Assembly: GCA_023091735.1 (NCBI GenBank)
Contig: JALKBU010000203.1
Coordinates: 1-61,578 of the forward strand
Direction of reading: 5' to 3'
Source of the DNA: Trichomonas tenax
Taxonomy: Eukaryota > Parabasalia > Trichomonadida > Trichomonadidae
Length of the DNA: 61,578 nucleotides
The position numbers and the translations under genes are program-made. The notes beneath the pieces were generated by a model. That model was given only the letters and a program-made list of their open reading frames with translations, did not search any database and was not told where the DNA came from. Numbering within the stretch: the first letter of the stretch is position 1; each line of letters opens with the position of its first letter. Shown one piece after another: positions 1 to 8,414 of the stretch.

Positions 1-406
1 GCCACTTATACCACTGGATAGACAACTATCAATATGTACATGAAAGTACTTTCAAATCGAAAAAATATTGATCAGATAAAAAGTTATGAAGGTCGCGGGA
101 CTACACCGCAGAAGGAAAAATACTGCCGATTGAAAAATATTATAAAAATTTAAAAATCTCATTATTTCGGACTGATTTCACTATATATTAATTAAAAACA
201 ATTTACATATTATGCTTTCATAATTAAAATCGATGCAAATGATTAACATCGGAGGAGAAATCAAAAAGAAAAAAAAACTGAAAATGACAATATATTCTAC
301 AACAGAAAATATCAACAATGCACGGGAAATTTTGAAGAAAATTTAACCCCGAACGATTATTTTCAACACAAATAATTAACGCGATAAGTGTCCAGTCAAA
401 TATCAG

Positions 407-414
407 TCATTTTT
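407..414 (+). promoter_or_regulatory. Initiator (Inr) of the MLF-like gene
   Basis: TCATTTTT begins 11 bp before the ATG at 418. It matches the trichomonad initiator consensus TCAYTTTY, in which the A is the transcription start. It places transcription start inside the upstream GTG-initiated reading frame, so the ATG at 418 is the preferred start. Confidence 0.7.
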
Positions 415-417
415 TTG

Positions 418-1326
418 ATGAGTGATTGGTTCAACGATCCTTTCTTCGATGAAAAAGCGAGTTTCCCACACGGCGACATCTTCTCGCACGTGAACGAGAC
501 GTTTAAGGAGTTCGACAGGCACATGAACAGAATGATGAACGAAGCTTTCGGCAATTTCGGGAGAATGGGCATTGGCTTCGATGATGATTTCGGCTCCGCA
601 TTCAATCGCCCTTCTATTGGAATGAATAACTCGAATAATTCAAGATCGCATAGACCTTCTGTTGAAGAAGTCGACGACACACATACATCGACAAATTCCA
701 GGGCGCCGAGGGTTGAAGAGCCCGACGATTTCTCTGGCTCAAGATCGAGAAGTTATAAGAATCAAAATTCTAAGTACTCCAATTCATCATCAAAGAATTA
801 CGATGATTCTCCTGCAGGAAACTCACAGCCTTATTTCTACAGCTCTTCGTACGTGAGCTATTCTAACGCTGACGGCACAGGAAGCGCGAAACGCAAAGAT
901 ACTGACTCTTCAGGAAAGACTCACATGGCAGAGGTGAGGAGGCTCGGCGACAAGACAGTTGTTTATGACCGCAAGATCGACTCTGATGGTAAAACAACTG
1001 ATTCACGCAAAGTTCACGGCATGAACGAGTCCGAAGTTGATTCATTCAACCAGAACTGGGAGTCCAAGATTAAGTCTGACCCATTCCTCACACACATTGG
1101 CTCAAGGAATGCTGGCCTGGGCTATTCTTCTCCAAAGAAGGAATCGAGAGCTCTTGGATACTCTTCAAATGAAGATGCAAAGCCATCGAAGACCCCAAAT
1201 CAGGATACTTACGGCTCTTCCACAAAGATGAGCCGTGATTCTAGAAGCTCATCAAAGTCTTCAACATCTGACCTCAATCGCTCTGGAAGAAGCTCAACAC
1301 ACAGCCGCCACCGCAGCCATTACTAA
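418..1326 (+). CDS. Myeloid leukemia factor (MLF1)-like protein
   Basis: 302 aa. The N-terminus is acidic and aromatic (MSDWFNDPFFD) followed by Met-rich helices, as in MLF proteins. A Ser/Asn/Asp-rich linker follows. The recognisable core is near residues 140-215: the stretch FYSSSYVSYSNADGTGSAKR, then a basic region and HGMNESEVDSFNQNW. This matches the MLF1-interacting domain pattern (FSSSxxxSYSxxDGxGxxK...). MLF homologues in animals and diplomonads are adaptor-like proteins linked to chaperones, transcription and protein-quality-control vesicles. The role here is not established. The C-terminal ~70 residues are Ser/Arg-rich and low complexity. An upstream GTG would add ten residues but lies before the initiator. 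The family call rests on the core motif; function is inferred only from homology. Confidence 0.72.
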   Translation: MSDWFNDPFFDEKASFPHGDIFSHVNETFKEFDRHMNRMMNEAFGNFGRMGIGFDDDFGSAFNRPSIGMNNSNNSRSHRPSVEEVDDTHTSTNSRAPRVEEPDDFSGSRSRSYKNQNSKYSNSSSKNYDDSPAGNSQPYFYSSSYVSYSNADGTGSAKRKDTDSSGKTHMAEVRRLGDKTVVYDRKIDSDGKTTDSRKVHGMNESEVDSFNQNWESKIKSDPFLTHIGSRNAGLGYSSPKKESRALGYSSNEDAKPSKTPNQDTYGSSTKMSRDSRSSSKSSTSDLNRSGRSSTHSRHRSHY

Positions 1327-2879
1327 GAACTTCATCATTTTCTTTTCATCATCTCGGTAAATGTTTTCAACTTTTAACTAATTTATCTAAATTTATCTAA
1401 TAGCGCACAACGAGAGTTAAGTCAAACAGCGTTTATCGAGGTTTCTGAGCGAAATTATTGTGTCAAACTTTGTATGTTTTGAAATTGATATTGGTTATTC
1501 TTATCCAATTATGTCAAGATAGGGAGGAAATATGATAATCGAAAACAATAATCTATTAATATTTTTGAGACAAAATCTTTTATTTCAATATGATTTACAT
1601 TTATTTAAATTCGCTAAAATAATGATAGTACATGAATATTTCCAAAGTTATCATGTTGATTTAGTTTAAAAGAATCATCTATGGAGTTTTAATATTTTAA
1701 TAATAGTGGAATCTTGGGCGTATCAAATATCTGTAGTGAACGGAGTTGATCCCCTAAATACAAAAATAGCTGCATTTTCAAGAAAATTTTAATATCAAAT
1801 TTTCATTATGAAGATATTTGCATTCAAACTTGAAATACAGATTTCAATCGATCTTTATCAGTATAATGCTAAACTTACATAGTTATAACTCATCTTAAAT
1901 GCTTTTTTACAATCAAATCAAATTATTTTGCGCTCACAAACTATGACTGAGATAACTTTTTATATGCGATACAAAAAAGATAAATATGCAAATACACAGA
2001 TAAATCACAATCATACATCAAAGAGATGAAATATAAATTAAGAGGTGATCCTAGAAACATGCATCTTTGAGCGCATCAACGCTGTCAATTTTGGATATTT
2101 GAGCTTTAATATCTCCACAACTAAAGTGTGCATAATAAAAATACGCACACATAGCATTATGTTATAGTAAGTTGTAATGCGGAATATGCATATTGACAAA
2201 CTCAGTGACAAATTTAATATCAAATTGCACCTATCGTATAAAAATACAGAATAACCATCATGATATTTATCTAAAGGTAACACATATATGTGTAGATACC
2301 ATAAAAGTCTTCGCAGATAACATTGTGAAATAGTTTCTCTCATTGTGTCATAACGTCATCGGTCAACAATAAGCGATACTAGCTCGGACTATGCACAGCT
2401 CTATTGACTAACTATTGAATGGAATGATACATCATATGCATGCGAATATATTATACCCTATATCTATCCAATTAATACAAATATATTGTGGTGAAACGCC
2501 CTCGTTAATGAGCGCATCGTCTGTCAGTTTTAAGTAGAAAACATTCCGATTTTTCGATACTACAAAACTATTAAGGTGCAATACAATGCATGCAAGCAGT
2601 TAAAGACAGCTTTCATACCTTATTGAAGATTCAATAAGTAATTACAAACCAAACAATCCAATTGAACCTTAAATTTCTTCTAGATTCACATTCTTGTAGC
2701 AACAAATCGAGATTAAGCGAATTCTTGATTTTTTTGGGGTGCAGCCCCCTTTTTATGATCGAAATTTTACGTGTCGAAAATTACAAATCTGCCATGTAAA
2801 CATGTCACTTTTTGAACTCTCATTTCCATTCACAACAAAAACGGGGTCCATACTTACACAAAAACAATCGATACACACA
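1327..2879. other. Intergenic region, 1.55 kb
   Basis: No convincing gene. A 101-codon frame on the minus strand (2038-2343) has no family signal and lies in AT-rich sequence. A short motif occurs twice: GAGCGCATC followed within 6 bp by TGTCA and TTTT, near 2069 and near 2511. A small GC-rich hairpin (GGGG/CCCC arms) sits near 2737. TGTCA and ACATGTCA words appear from about 2790 on, leading into the motif array before the MIR-domain gene. Confidence 0.5.
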
Positions 2880-2892
2880 CGTTAGGATTTAA

Positions 2893-2970
2893 TTTACATG
2901 ACAAAAAAGTTTACGTAGCAAAAATATGTTTTACTTGTCAAAAATATGAAATGAAACTGCAAAAGTGACA
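2893..2970 (+). promoter_or_regulatory. TGACA-type motif array upstream of the MIR-domain gene
   Basis: Three diverged copies of TTTACRTGACAAAA start at 2893, 2910 and 2930 (the second reads TTTACGTAGCAAAA, the third TTTACTTGTCAAAA). A TGACAATATA at 2966 ends at the start codon. Spacing is 17-20 bp for the first three. This resembles the arrays before RPA1, PARP and the small-Tim gene. A promoter role is inferred from position and recurrence. Confidence 0.45.
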
Positions 2971-2975
2971 ATATA

Positions 2976-3539
2976 ATGTTTTTCTCTTTCTTTTTCTTAT
3001 CCCGATCAGCCGGTGAAAAACCAGTTGTTGTTCACTCGGGTGCTCTTGTCACAATCAAGAACGAGGACACTTGGGCTTACGCAGATGCAAAGCGCTCAAT
3101 CACAACAGGTAAAGTTGATTTGTATTCAACAATCGGCGACCCAGACACATCAAGATACTGGACAGTCCTCCCAACGAAAGGCGAAAATTTCACACACATT
3201 GAATTCCAGTGCGGATCTAACGTCACTTTAATGAATACACGATTCTTTGGCTATCTCAGTATAGGAAAGCAAATTCTTCCCCTCCCACGCTTCGCCAAAA
3301 TTACAAGAAAGAACAGAGCAAACGCTCAATGGAACGTTTTATGCAAATCTGATCATATGTGGAAACGATTCGAGCCATTCCAGCTCAGGAACAAGGATAA
3401 TGGATGCTATCTCGCTTCAACAATCCGTGATTCGGCTGCTTCCAATGATTTGAATACCTATCCTCTTATTTGCCAGGACAAGCCACTTGCAAATACATAC
3501 TGGACAATCCAAGAAGGCTTGTTCCAGCAGCTTAACTAA
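2976..3539 (+). CDS. Secreted MIR-domain (SDF2-like) protein
   Basis: 187 aa. The first ~14 residues are strongly hydrophobic (MFFSFFFLSRSAG) and read as a signal peptide. The rest contains MIR-type beta-trefoil repeats: ALVTIKNEDTWAYAD, a YWTVLP strand, GSNVTLMNTRFFGYLSIG and a closing NTYWTIQ. These follow the pattern of SDF2/SDF2L1 and the MIR region of protein O-mannosyltransferases. SDF2 proteins are ER-lumen factors that work with Hsp40/BiP chaperones. There is no C-terminal KDEL/HDEL-type signal (it ends FQQLN), so retention in the ER is not shown. The ATG follows a TGACA motif by 5 bp, with no competing upstream ATG in frame. Confidence 0.75.
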   Translation: MFFSFFFLSRSAGEKPVVVHSGALVTIKNEDTWAYADAKRSITTGKVDLYSTIGDPDTSRYWTVLPTKGENFTHIEFQCGSNVTLMNTRFFGYLSIGKQILPLPRFAKITRKNRANAQWNVLCKSDHMWKRFEPFQLRNKDNGCYLASTIRDSAASNDLNTYPLICQDKPLANTYWTIQEGLFQQLN

Positions 3540-3972
3540 TATTATTGAAAATACAATTTATATGTTAATTTTAAAAGCTAGAAATAAATAAATCATTCTT
3601 TATACGCAATTGCAATAAACCTAATGCTCATTGCATACATTACATCTTGTCTAATTTGTAGATTTGAAAGATTCAAAAAAAAAAACATCTGAACCAAGGT
3701 ATAAATGAATGAAGGTTTTTAAAGATATAGCCATACAAATGCACTTCAATGAGTTATGAAGCAGCATTAAATATTTCATTAAAATATATTTTTCTGGTCA
3801 ATGATAAAGAAGGTATAGGTTAGTATTAGAAAAGCATATATAGTTTTACAAGGAGAACTCTTAAAACCAAAATTTTGATTTTGATAAAAATGTTATCAAT
3901 GATAAGATCATCTGAAATCGAAAGTTTAAAGAGAAATATGGTGTAAAGATCTAAAATACTAAAATTCAAATC
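3540..3972. other. Intergenic region
   Basis: About 430 bp of AT-rich sequence between two plus-strand genes. A 63-codon minus-strand frame has no protein signal. The end contains TGACA at 3991 and at 4012, 21 bp apart, the second touching the next start codon. Confidence 0.5.
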
Positions 3973-4016
3973 TACGAAATAACTAAAATTTGACAATAAA
4001 AACTTAAGTTTTGACA

Positions 4017-5528
4017 ATGTCTGTAAGTAGCAAAGCGAACGACGTTATTTCTCAATATTATTCAGGAATTAGGGAGTGTTTATCGTCGAGGGACGATGCC
4101 TCCATCGAATTCTCACTAAGGCTCCTCTGCGGACTGATGTCTCGCGGATATAATTTATCGCAATTCGCTCCACTCGTTGCACAGCACGTTGTTAACGAGC
4201 GTGATGAGGTTGAAATATTGGCGCAAATGTTAATGATACAGTTATCACCATCAGACAATGACGCGTGCCTTCAGGCAGTAAATTCTTTATATGCAGCAAT
4301 GAGATCTCCTCGAGAATCACGCAGACTAAGAGCAGTTAAAACACTTACGAGTTTAAACCACCCAGATCTCATTCAAATCATTGATCGCTTATTACAGATT
4401 GGAATGTCGGACGATAGTCAATATGTAAGAAAAGCCACACTGATAGGCTCCGCAAAGTTGGTCAAACTTTGCGAACAAAAGAGACCTGCAGTGAAACGTC
4501 AACTTCAATCAGCACTTGCATCTTCAGACACGATTGTCTTATCTGGTGCAATTTTCGCGTGCGAGATTATCAACGAGACACAGTTAATTGTTGCGGCAGC
4601 GGACAAAATTTGGCCTATTATGCTTGCATTAGATCCTTGGACTCAATCTCGCGCTCTTCATCACCTTCGTTCATCACAGAAATCAACTCGCAGTGTTACA
4701 TCTGTTCTTTTACACAGTCAAAACGCTTCTGTTGTTATTGAAGCTGCACAATATTTCTTGGATGAGCCAGATGTTGTCATTCAACCACTCATTCGCCTTC
4801 TTTACTCACCAGCGGTCATCTCTGTTCACGCTTACGTCGCATTAGAGAAAATCGCACAAAAATTCCCAGAACATATAATTCCATTCGCTAGCCACTTCCT
4901 TCCGCCACAGCCTTGCGAACACGCAGAGCACCTATCCGTACAGATTCTTGGCCACCTCGGAAAGAGCTGCCCACCGGATATATTGCTCAGATGGGCTCTA
5001 AATTGCGGAAATCCATTTGCAGCACATTTCTTAGGACAGAATGGATTCTCAGAAGCAATTAAAGAGCTCCTCGAGCGTGGTAACAAGAACGTTTCAGAAA
5101 TTGCATCATATTATGCAGCAAAGCTTGCAACAGAAGAATCTGGAGAAGCTCTTTTAGCTTCCCTACTTGAACTTGATGGCCCACGTGCATCCGTCGTTGC
5201 AGTTTTCTCAGACACATGCAAGACAAGCGTTGAACTTGGAGAAGCGATGCTCAAGCTTCTCATGGAAAAGTTCAGCGAGTTGCCACGCGATGTCAAGAGC
5301 GAGGCAGCTCTTCTCGCAGCTAGAATGGTTGATATCGGCGGAGACAATAGCGGCCGCAAGTTGCTTGATATGTGCCTTGCTGATCAGAACCAAGACGTTG
5401 CAAAGCGAGCCATGATTTTGTACATGATGGTGAAGAGCGATAACGAGAAGATGAGGAAGACCGTTTGGTCCTCCAGACCTCCTCCACCTCCATCTCCGCC
5501 TGTTATTTACATTCCAGAGTTCGAATAA
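4017..5528 (+). CDS. Beta-type adaptin large subunit, short form (AP-3-like)
   Basis: 503 aa of HEAT-like helical repeats matching the adaptin N-terminal trunk. The segment near residues 95-165 (RRLRAVKTLTSLNHPDLIQI, then SQYVRKATLIGSAKLV) has the layout of beta-adaptins, where SxYVRKxAAxA is a landmark. The closest resemblance by eye is AP-3 beta, but AP-1/2 or AP-4 beta cannot be excluded. Adaptor complexes select cargo and coat vesicles at Golgi/endosome membranes. The protein stops after the trunk with a proline run (RPPPPPSPP) and IYIPEFE. The long hinge and ear domains of typical 700-1000 aa beta subunits are absent. The frame opens with TTG at 4011, but ATG at 4017 directly follows a TGACA motif and is chosen. 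Confidence 0.75.
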   Translation: MSVSSKANDVISQYYSGIRECLSSRDDASIEFSLRLLCGLMSRGYNLSQFAPLVAQHVVNERDEVEILAQMLMIQLSPSDNDACLQAVNSLYAAMRSPRESRRLRAVKTLTSLNHPDLIQIIDRLLQIGMSDDSQYVRKATLIGSAKLVKLCEQKRPAVKRQLQSALASSDTIVLSGAIFACEIINETQLIVAAADKIWPIMLALDPWTQSRALHHLRSSQKSTRSVTSVLLHSQNASVVIEAAQYFLDEPDVVIQPLIRLLYSPAVISVHAYVALEKIAQKFPEHIIPFASHFLPPQPCEHAEHLSVQILGHLGKSCPPDILLRWALNCGNPFAAHFLGQNGFSEAIKELLERGNKNVSEIASYYAAKLATEESGEALLASLLELDGPRASVVAVFSDTCKTSVELGEAMLKLLMEKFSELPRDVKSEAALLAARMVDIGGDNSGRKLLDMCLADQNQDVAKRAMILYMMVKSDNEKMRKTVWSSRPPPPPSPPVIYIPEFE

Positions 5529-5732
5529 AGAAATTATGTCTTATATTGTTGATAAATCATCCATTATTTACTAAAGCTAACCACGGCATCTTCAGGCAAT
5601 ATAATGGCAATTATAAAATCCTCACTTATTCGTGATTATATATAAATTGAATTTAAATATTATACGCTTTTTCCAAAATTTTCATATATTTGTTTTAAAA
5701 TTCACTAGTAGTTAGTTCATCTAATTTCAAAA

Positions 5733-5795
5733 TGTCTAATTCTGAAATTTGTCAATAAAATAATTTACGTGACAAAATTTAATAAATTTTGAGAA
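5733..5795 (+). promoter_or_regulatory. Phased TGACA-like motifs upstream of RPA1
   Basis: TGTCT (5733), TGTCA (5750), TGACA within TTTACGTGACAAAA (5770) and TGAGA (5790) are spaced 17, 20 and 20 bp. TTTACGTGACAAAA matches the first motif copy before the MIR gene at 13 of 14 positions. The array lies ~230 bp before the RPA1 start, further away than in other cases, and a regulatory role is inferred. Confidence 0.35.
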
Positions 5796-5951
5796 TTTCT
5801 CAACTTCTTCTTGGATATAACGAGAAAGTGTTCATTTCAGAGATGTATAATTCAATATCACAACTAGTGGTATTTCTGGTGAAGGAGACAGAGATTTTAC
5901 TCAAAGTTTCATAGCGCCTAAAAGTGGCGCCAAATTTCAAAAGTGACATTT

Positions 5952-5965
5952 GTTCCCCGGGGAAC
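5952..5965. repeat. Perfect 14-bp GC-rich palindrome
   Basis: GTTCCCCGGGGAAC is an exact palindrome in otherwise AT-rich DNA, 54 bp before the RPA1 start codon. It could be a protein-binding site for a dimeric factor; no other full copy is seen in the window. Confidence 0.6.
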
Positions 5966-6005
5966 TAAAAATTGAAATCAAAAGTGAAGTTTGAAATAAA
6001 CAATT

Positions 6006-6013
6006 TCATTTTG
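6006..6013 (+). promoter_or_regulatory. Initiator of RPA1
   Basis: TCATTTTG begins 13 bp before the ATG at 6019 and matches the trichomonad TCAYTTTY initiator except at the last base. It supports the chosen start. Confidence 0.65.
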
Positions 6014-6018
6014 TACTG

Positions 6019-7833
6019 ATGGAAGTCACTGCGAACGCTCTCGAAGAGATACTCATCAACAAGAACAACTTAAGCTCACCAATTGTCCAAGTTGTGCAGA
6101 TTAAGGAAGAAGCTGGAACTGACCTCATTCGCGCTGCATTGTCTGATGGCACACACTTCATTCCAGCTATCCTTGGAAGCAAAATCAAGACATTGATTGA
6201 TAGCAAAGTTATCCAGCGCAACAGCTTGATCAGATTATTGAAATACACAACAACAAATAATAATAAGAAACCACTCATTGTTATTGGTGCTGAACTATTC
6301 AATGAGAATGATGCTCTCATTGGAAAACCTGTTCCTTTGCCATTGGAAAAGCTCGATATGCCTCGTCCAACAGATTTTCCGGCATCATTCGTTTCTGCCC
6401 CATTAGGCAACTCAATTAATACATCTCCAAACGTTCCAACATCATCACCACCAAAAAAGTCGATAACATCATCACCACAGAGGAATCAGAAGATTAATTC
6501 ATCGCCACCAAGGGCACCAAACCAAAACACTGCTGGAGCAACAGTACTCATCTCAAGTCTCAACAGTTATTTGACGAGCTGGTCATTAATTGTCAGAGTT
6601 ATCACAAAAGCTCCAATTAGACAATTCCAAGGTTCTAGACCTGGTAAATTGTTTTCAATTATCATGCGTGATAAGAATGGCAGTGAAATTAAAGGAACAT
6701 TCTTTAATCAAGAAGCTGATAAATTTGAAAACGTAGTATATGAAGGAAAAATTTACAGAGTTTCATGCGGAAAGGTCAAGAAGGCAAACGAGAGATTCAA
6801 TACAACAAATTGTGAATATGAAATCACATTTGATACAACAACTTCGATTGTTAAGATTCCAGATGATGGTTCAATACCAACAAACATCTTTAGTGCCGTC
6901 AAAGTTGCAGAATGTTCCAAACATTTGAACAAAACCATTGACATTGTTGGAATCGTAACAGGAGTTAGCGATATTCAAACACTAATCTCCAAGAAAGGTG
7001 CTCCACTCGTTAAGCGCAGCGTTACAATTTCCGACGAAACAGGATCAATTGAAGTTACGCTTTGGGAAAACACAGCAACTGATTTTGACATTTCAGTAGG
7101 AGAAGTTTTCGCGGGAAGAAACTTAACTGTCGGCGATTTCAGAGGCGTTACTCTCAGCTGCGGACAGAGCTCCACAATTGTCTCCGATTTACCACAACCA
7201 GACTCAAATAACTTAGTTTCTTGGTACAATCAACTTGATGAAGAATCGAAAGAAAAAATCAAGCATTCAAACATCTCAAACGAAGGTTCTGCTAATACTA
7301 ACGCCAAAAATATCAATCACCTCTCAGAAATCGATGAAAAACAACTTTGCAGATCGGAACAAAGCGAAGTTATTTCATTTTTCGCTACTCTCATGGACAT
7401 TCCGATGTCAAGAAAGCTCTTGTACAAATCTTGTCCGAATGAAGCTTGCAGAGGCTCTGGTGTTTTTGTTGATGAAACAACTGGAGTTATGAGATGCAGA
7501 AAATGCAACCAGGAAGTCACAAATCCGAAGCTAAGATATTCTCTATCAGTTAAATGCGGAGATCACACAGGCTCTATGTATGTTAATTTAATTGGCGATG
7601 AAAATATCAATTATCCAATTGTTAACATGCACCCAGAAGAACTTGATGAAGAAGACTCAACTAAGCTTAGAAACGAGCTCGTCCGTAAATCCTTCTTTAG
7701 GACGATTAGAATTAAAGCGAGAGGCAAAATGAGCGATTTTGGCGTTAAGCTTGTTGCTATTTCTGGCTCTGAGCTCAATTACGCGGAAGAAACACACCAA
7801 ATAGTGAAGATCATTGAAGAATTATTCGATTGA
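6019..7833 (+). CDS. RPA1: Replication protein A large subunit (RPA70)
   Basis: 604 aa, the usual RPA70 size, with all four OB-fold regions in order. The N-terminal domain spans about 1-110. A Ser/Pro/Asn-rich linker follows. DBD-A covers ~170-275 (SLNSYLTSWSLIVRVITKAP, then GTFFNQEADKF), DBD-B ~300-400 (SVTISDETGSIEVTLWEN) and DBD-C ~440-600. DBD-C carries its zinc ribbon as C-X4-C-X15-C-X2-C (CPNEAC...CRKC). RPA binds single-stranded DNA in replication, repair and recombination as a trimer with RPA2 and RPA3, neither of which is in this window. The architecture is complete and nothing suggests inactivation. Confidence 0.93.
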   Translation: MEVTANALEEILINKNNLSSPIVQVVQIKEEAGTDLIRAALSDGTHFIPAILGSKIKTLIDSKVIQRNSLIRLLKYTTTNNNKKPLIVIGAELFNENDALIGKPVPLPLEKLDMPRPTDFPASFVSAPLGNSINTSPNVPTSSPPKKSITSSPQRNQKINSSPPRAPNQNTAGATVLISSLNSYLTSWSLIVRVITKAPIRQFQGSRPGKLFSIIMRDKNGSEIKGTFFNQEADKFENVVYEGKIYRVSCGKVKKANERFNTTNCEYEITFDTTTSIVKIPDDGSIPTNIFSAVKVAECSKHLNKTIDIVGIVTGVSDIQTLISKKGAPLVKRSVTISDETGSIEVTLWENTATDFDISVGEVFAGRNLTVGDFRGVTLSCGQSSTIVSDLPQPDSNNLVSWYNQLDEESKEKIKHSNISNEGSANTNAKNINHLSEIDEKQLCRSEQSEVISFFATLMDIPMSRKLLYKSCPNEACRGSGVFVDETTGVMRCRKCNQEVTNPKLRYSLSVKCGDHTGSMYVNLIGDENINYPIVNMHPEELDEEDSTKLRNELVRKSFFRTIRIKARGKMSDFGVKLVAISGSELNYAEETHQIVKIIEELFD

Positions 7834-8319
7834 ATTCTTTTATTGTTTCGAAGTGATTAAAATTATCGATTATTTCATTACCTTTTGGTCCTTTTTCATT
7901 TCTCAATTCCAATTTTATTGTCATTCCATTATTCGATGAGAGTCAAATGTGAATGGTTTCTTCTCTTCATTTTGTGGGCTCTCTAAGATTATCAATGGAC
8001 TACCCATTATCTACATAAGCTATTACAATAGTTTGTGCTCATCAAAAACGCTTGAAGATCAAGAATAATTTCTATAATATCAAAAATACTTGTGAATGTG
8101 TAATAGATCACATATGTTATCATTGCATTACTGTGAAACAAGATTTTTATTACAGCAAAACTGTTACATATTATAAAGATATAACATCATATCCTATTTT
8201 TTCTACGAAAATTCTGACTATTATAATATACTCTACAATTCCATGCGGTGATGCTGGATATGAAAATTGTTGGCAATTTTGAGTGAATCAATAAATATTA
8301 AACAATTCGAAATAAAATT
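7834..8319. other. Intergenic region
   Basis: About 490 bp between RPA1 and the PARP gene. A 76-codon plus-strand frame (8052-8282) starts ATG but is Ile/Tyr/Cys-rich with AT-driven composition and no domain signal, so I do not call it. The last 80 bp before the PARP start hold the phased motif array. Confidence 0.5.
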
Positions 8320-8406
8320 ACGTAAAAACATCGCCTTATGTGACAAGCTCTCTAAAAATGATATAATTTTTGAAAATTTTGACTTGGTATTTTTTATTTT
8401 GACATT
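8320..8406 (+). promoter_or_regulatory. Phased TGACA-like array ending at the PARP start
   Basis: ACGTAA (8320), TGACA (8341), TGATA (8359), TGACT (8380) and TGACATTA (8400) occur at spacings of about 21, 18, 21 and 20 bp. The last copy ends 8 bp before the ATG at 8415. There is no TCAYTTTY here, so the terminal TGACATTA may act as the initiator. Pattern seen directly; function inferred. Confidence 0.5.
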
Positions 8407-8414
8407 ATCCAAAA

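Noticed and set aside
2038..2343. 101-codon minus-strand frame
   Set aside because: Composition fits random AT-rich sequence; no homology signal, no initiator.
8052..8282. 76-codon plus-strand frame
   Set aside because: AT-driven composition (Ile, Tyr, Asn, Thr), no initiator near its ATG and no domain.
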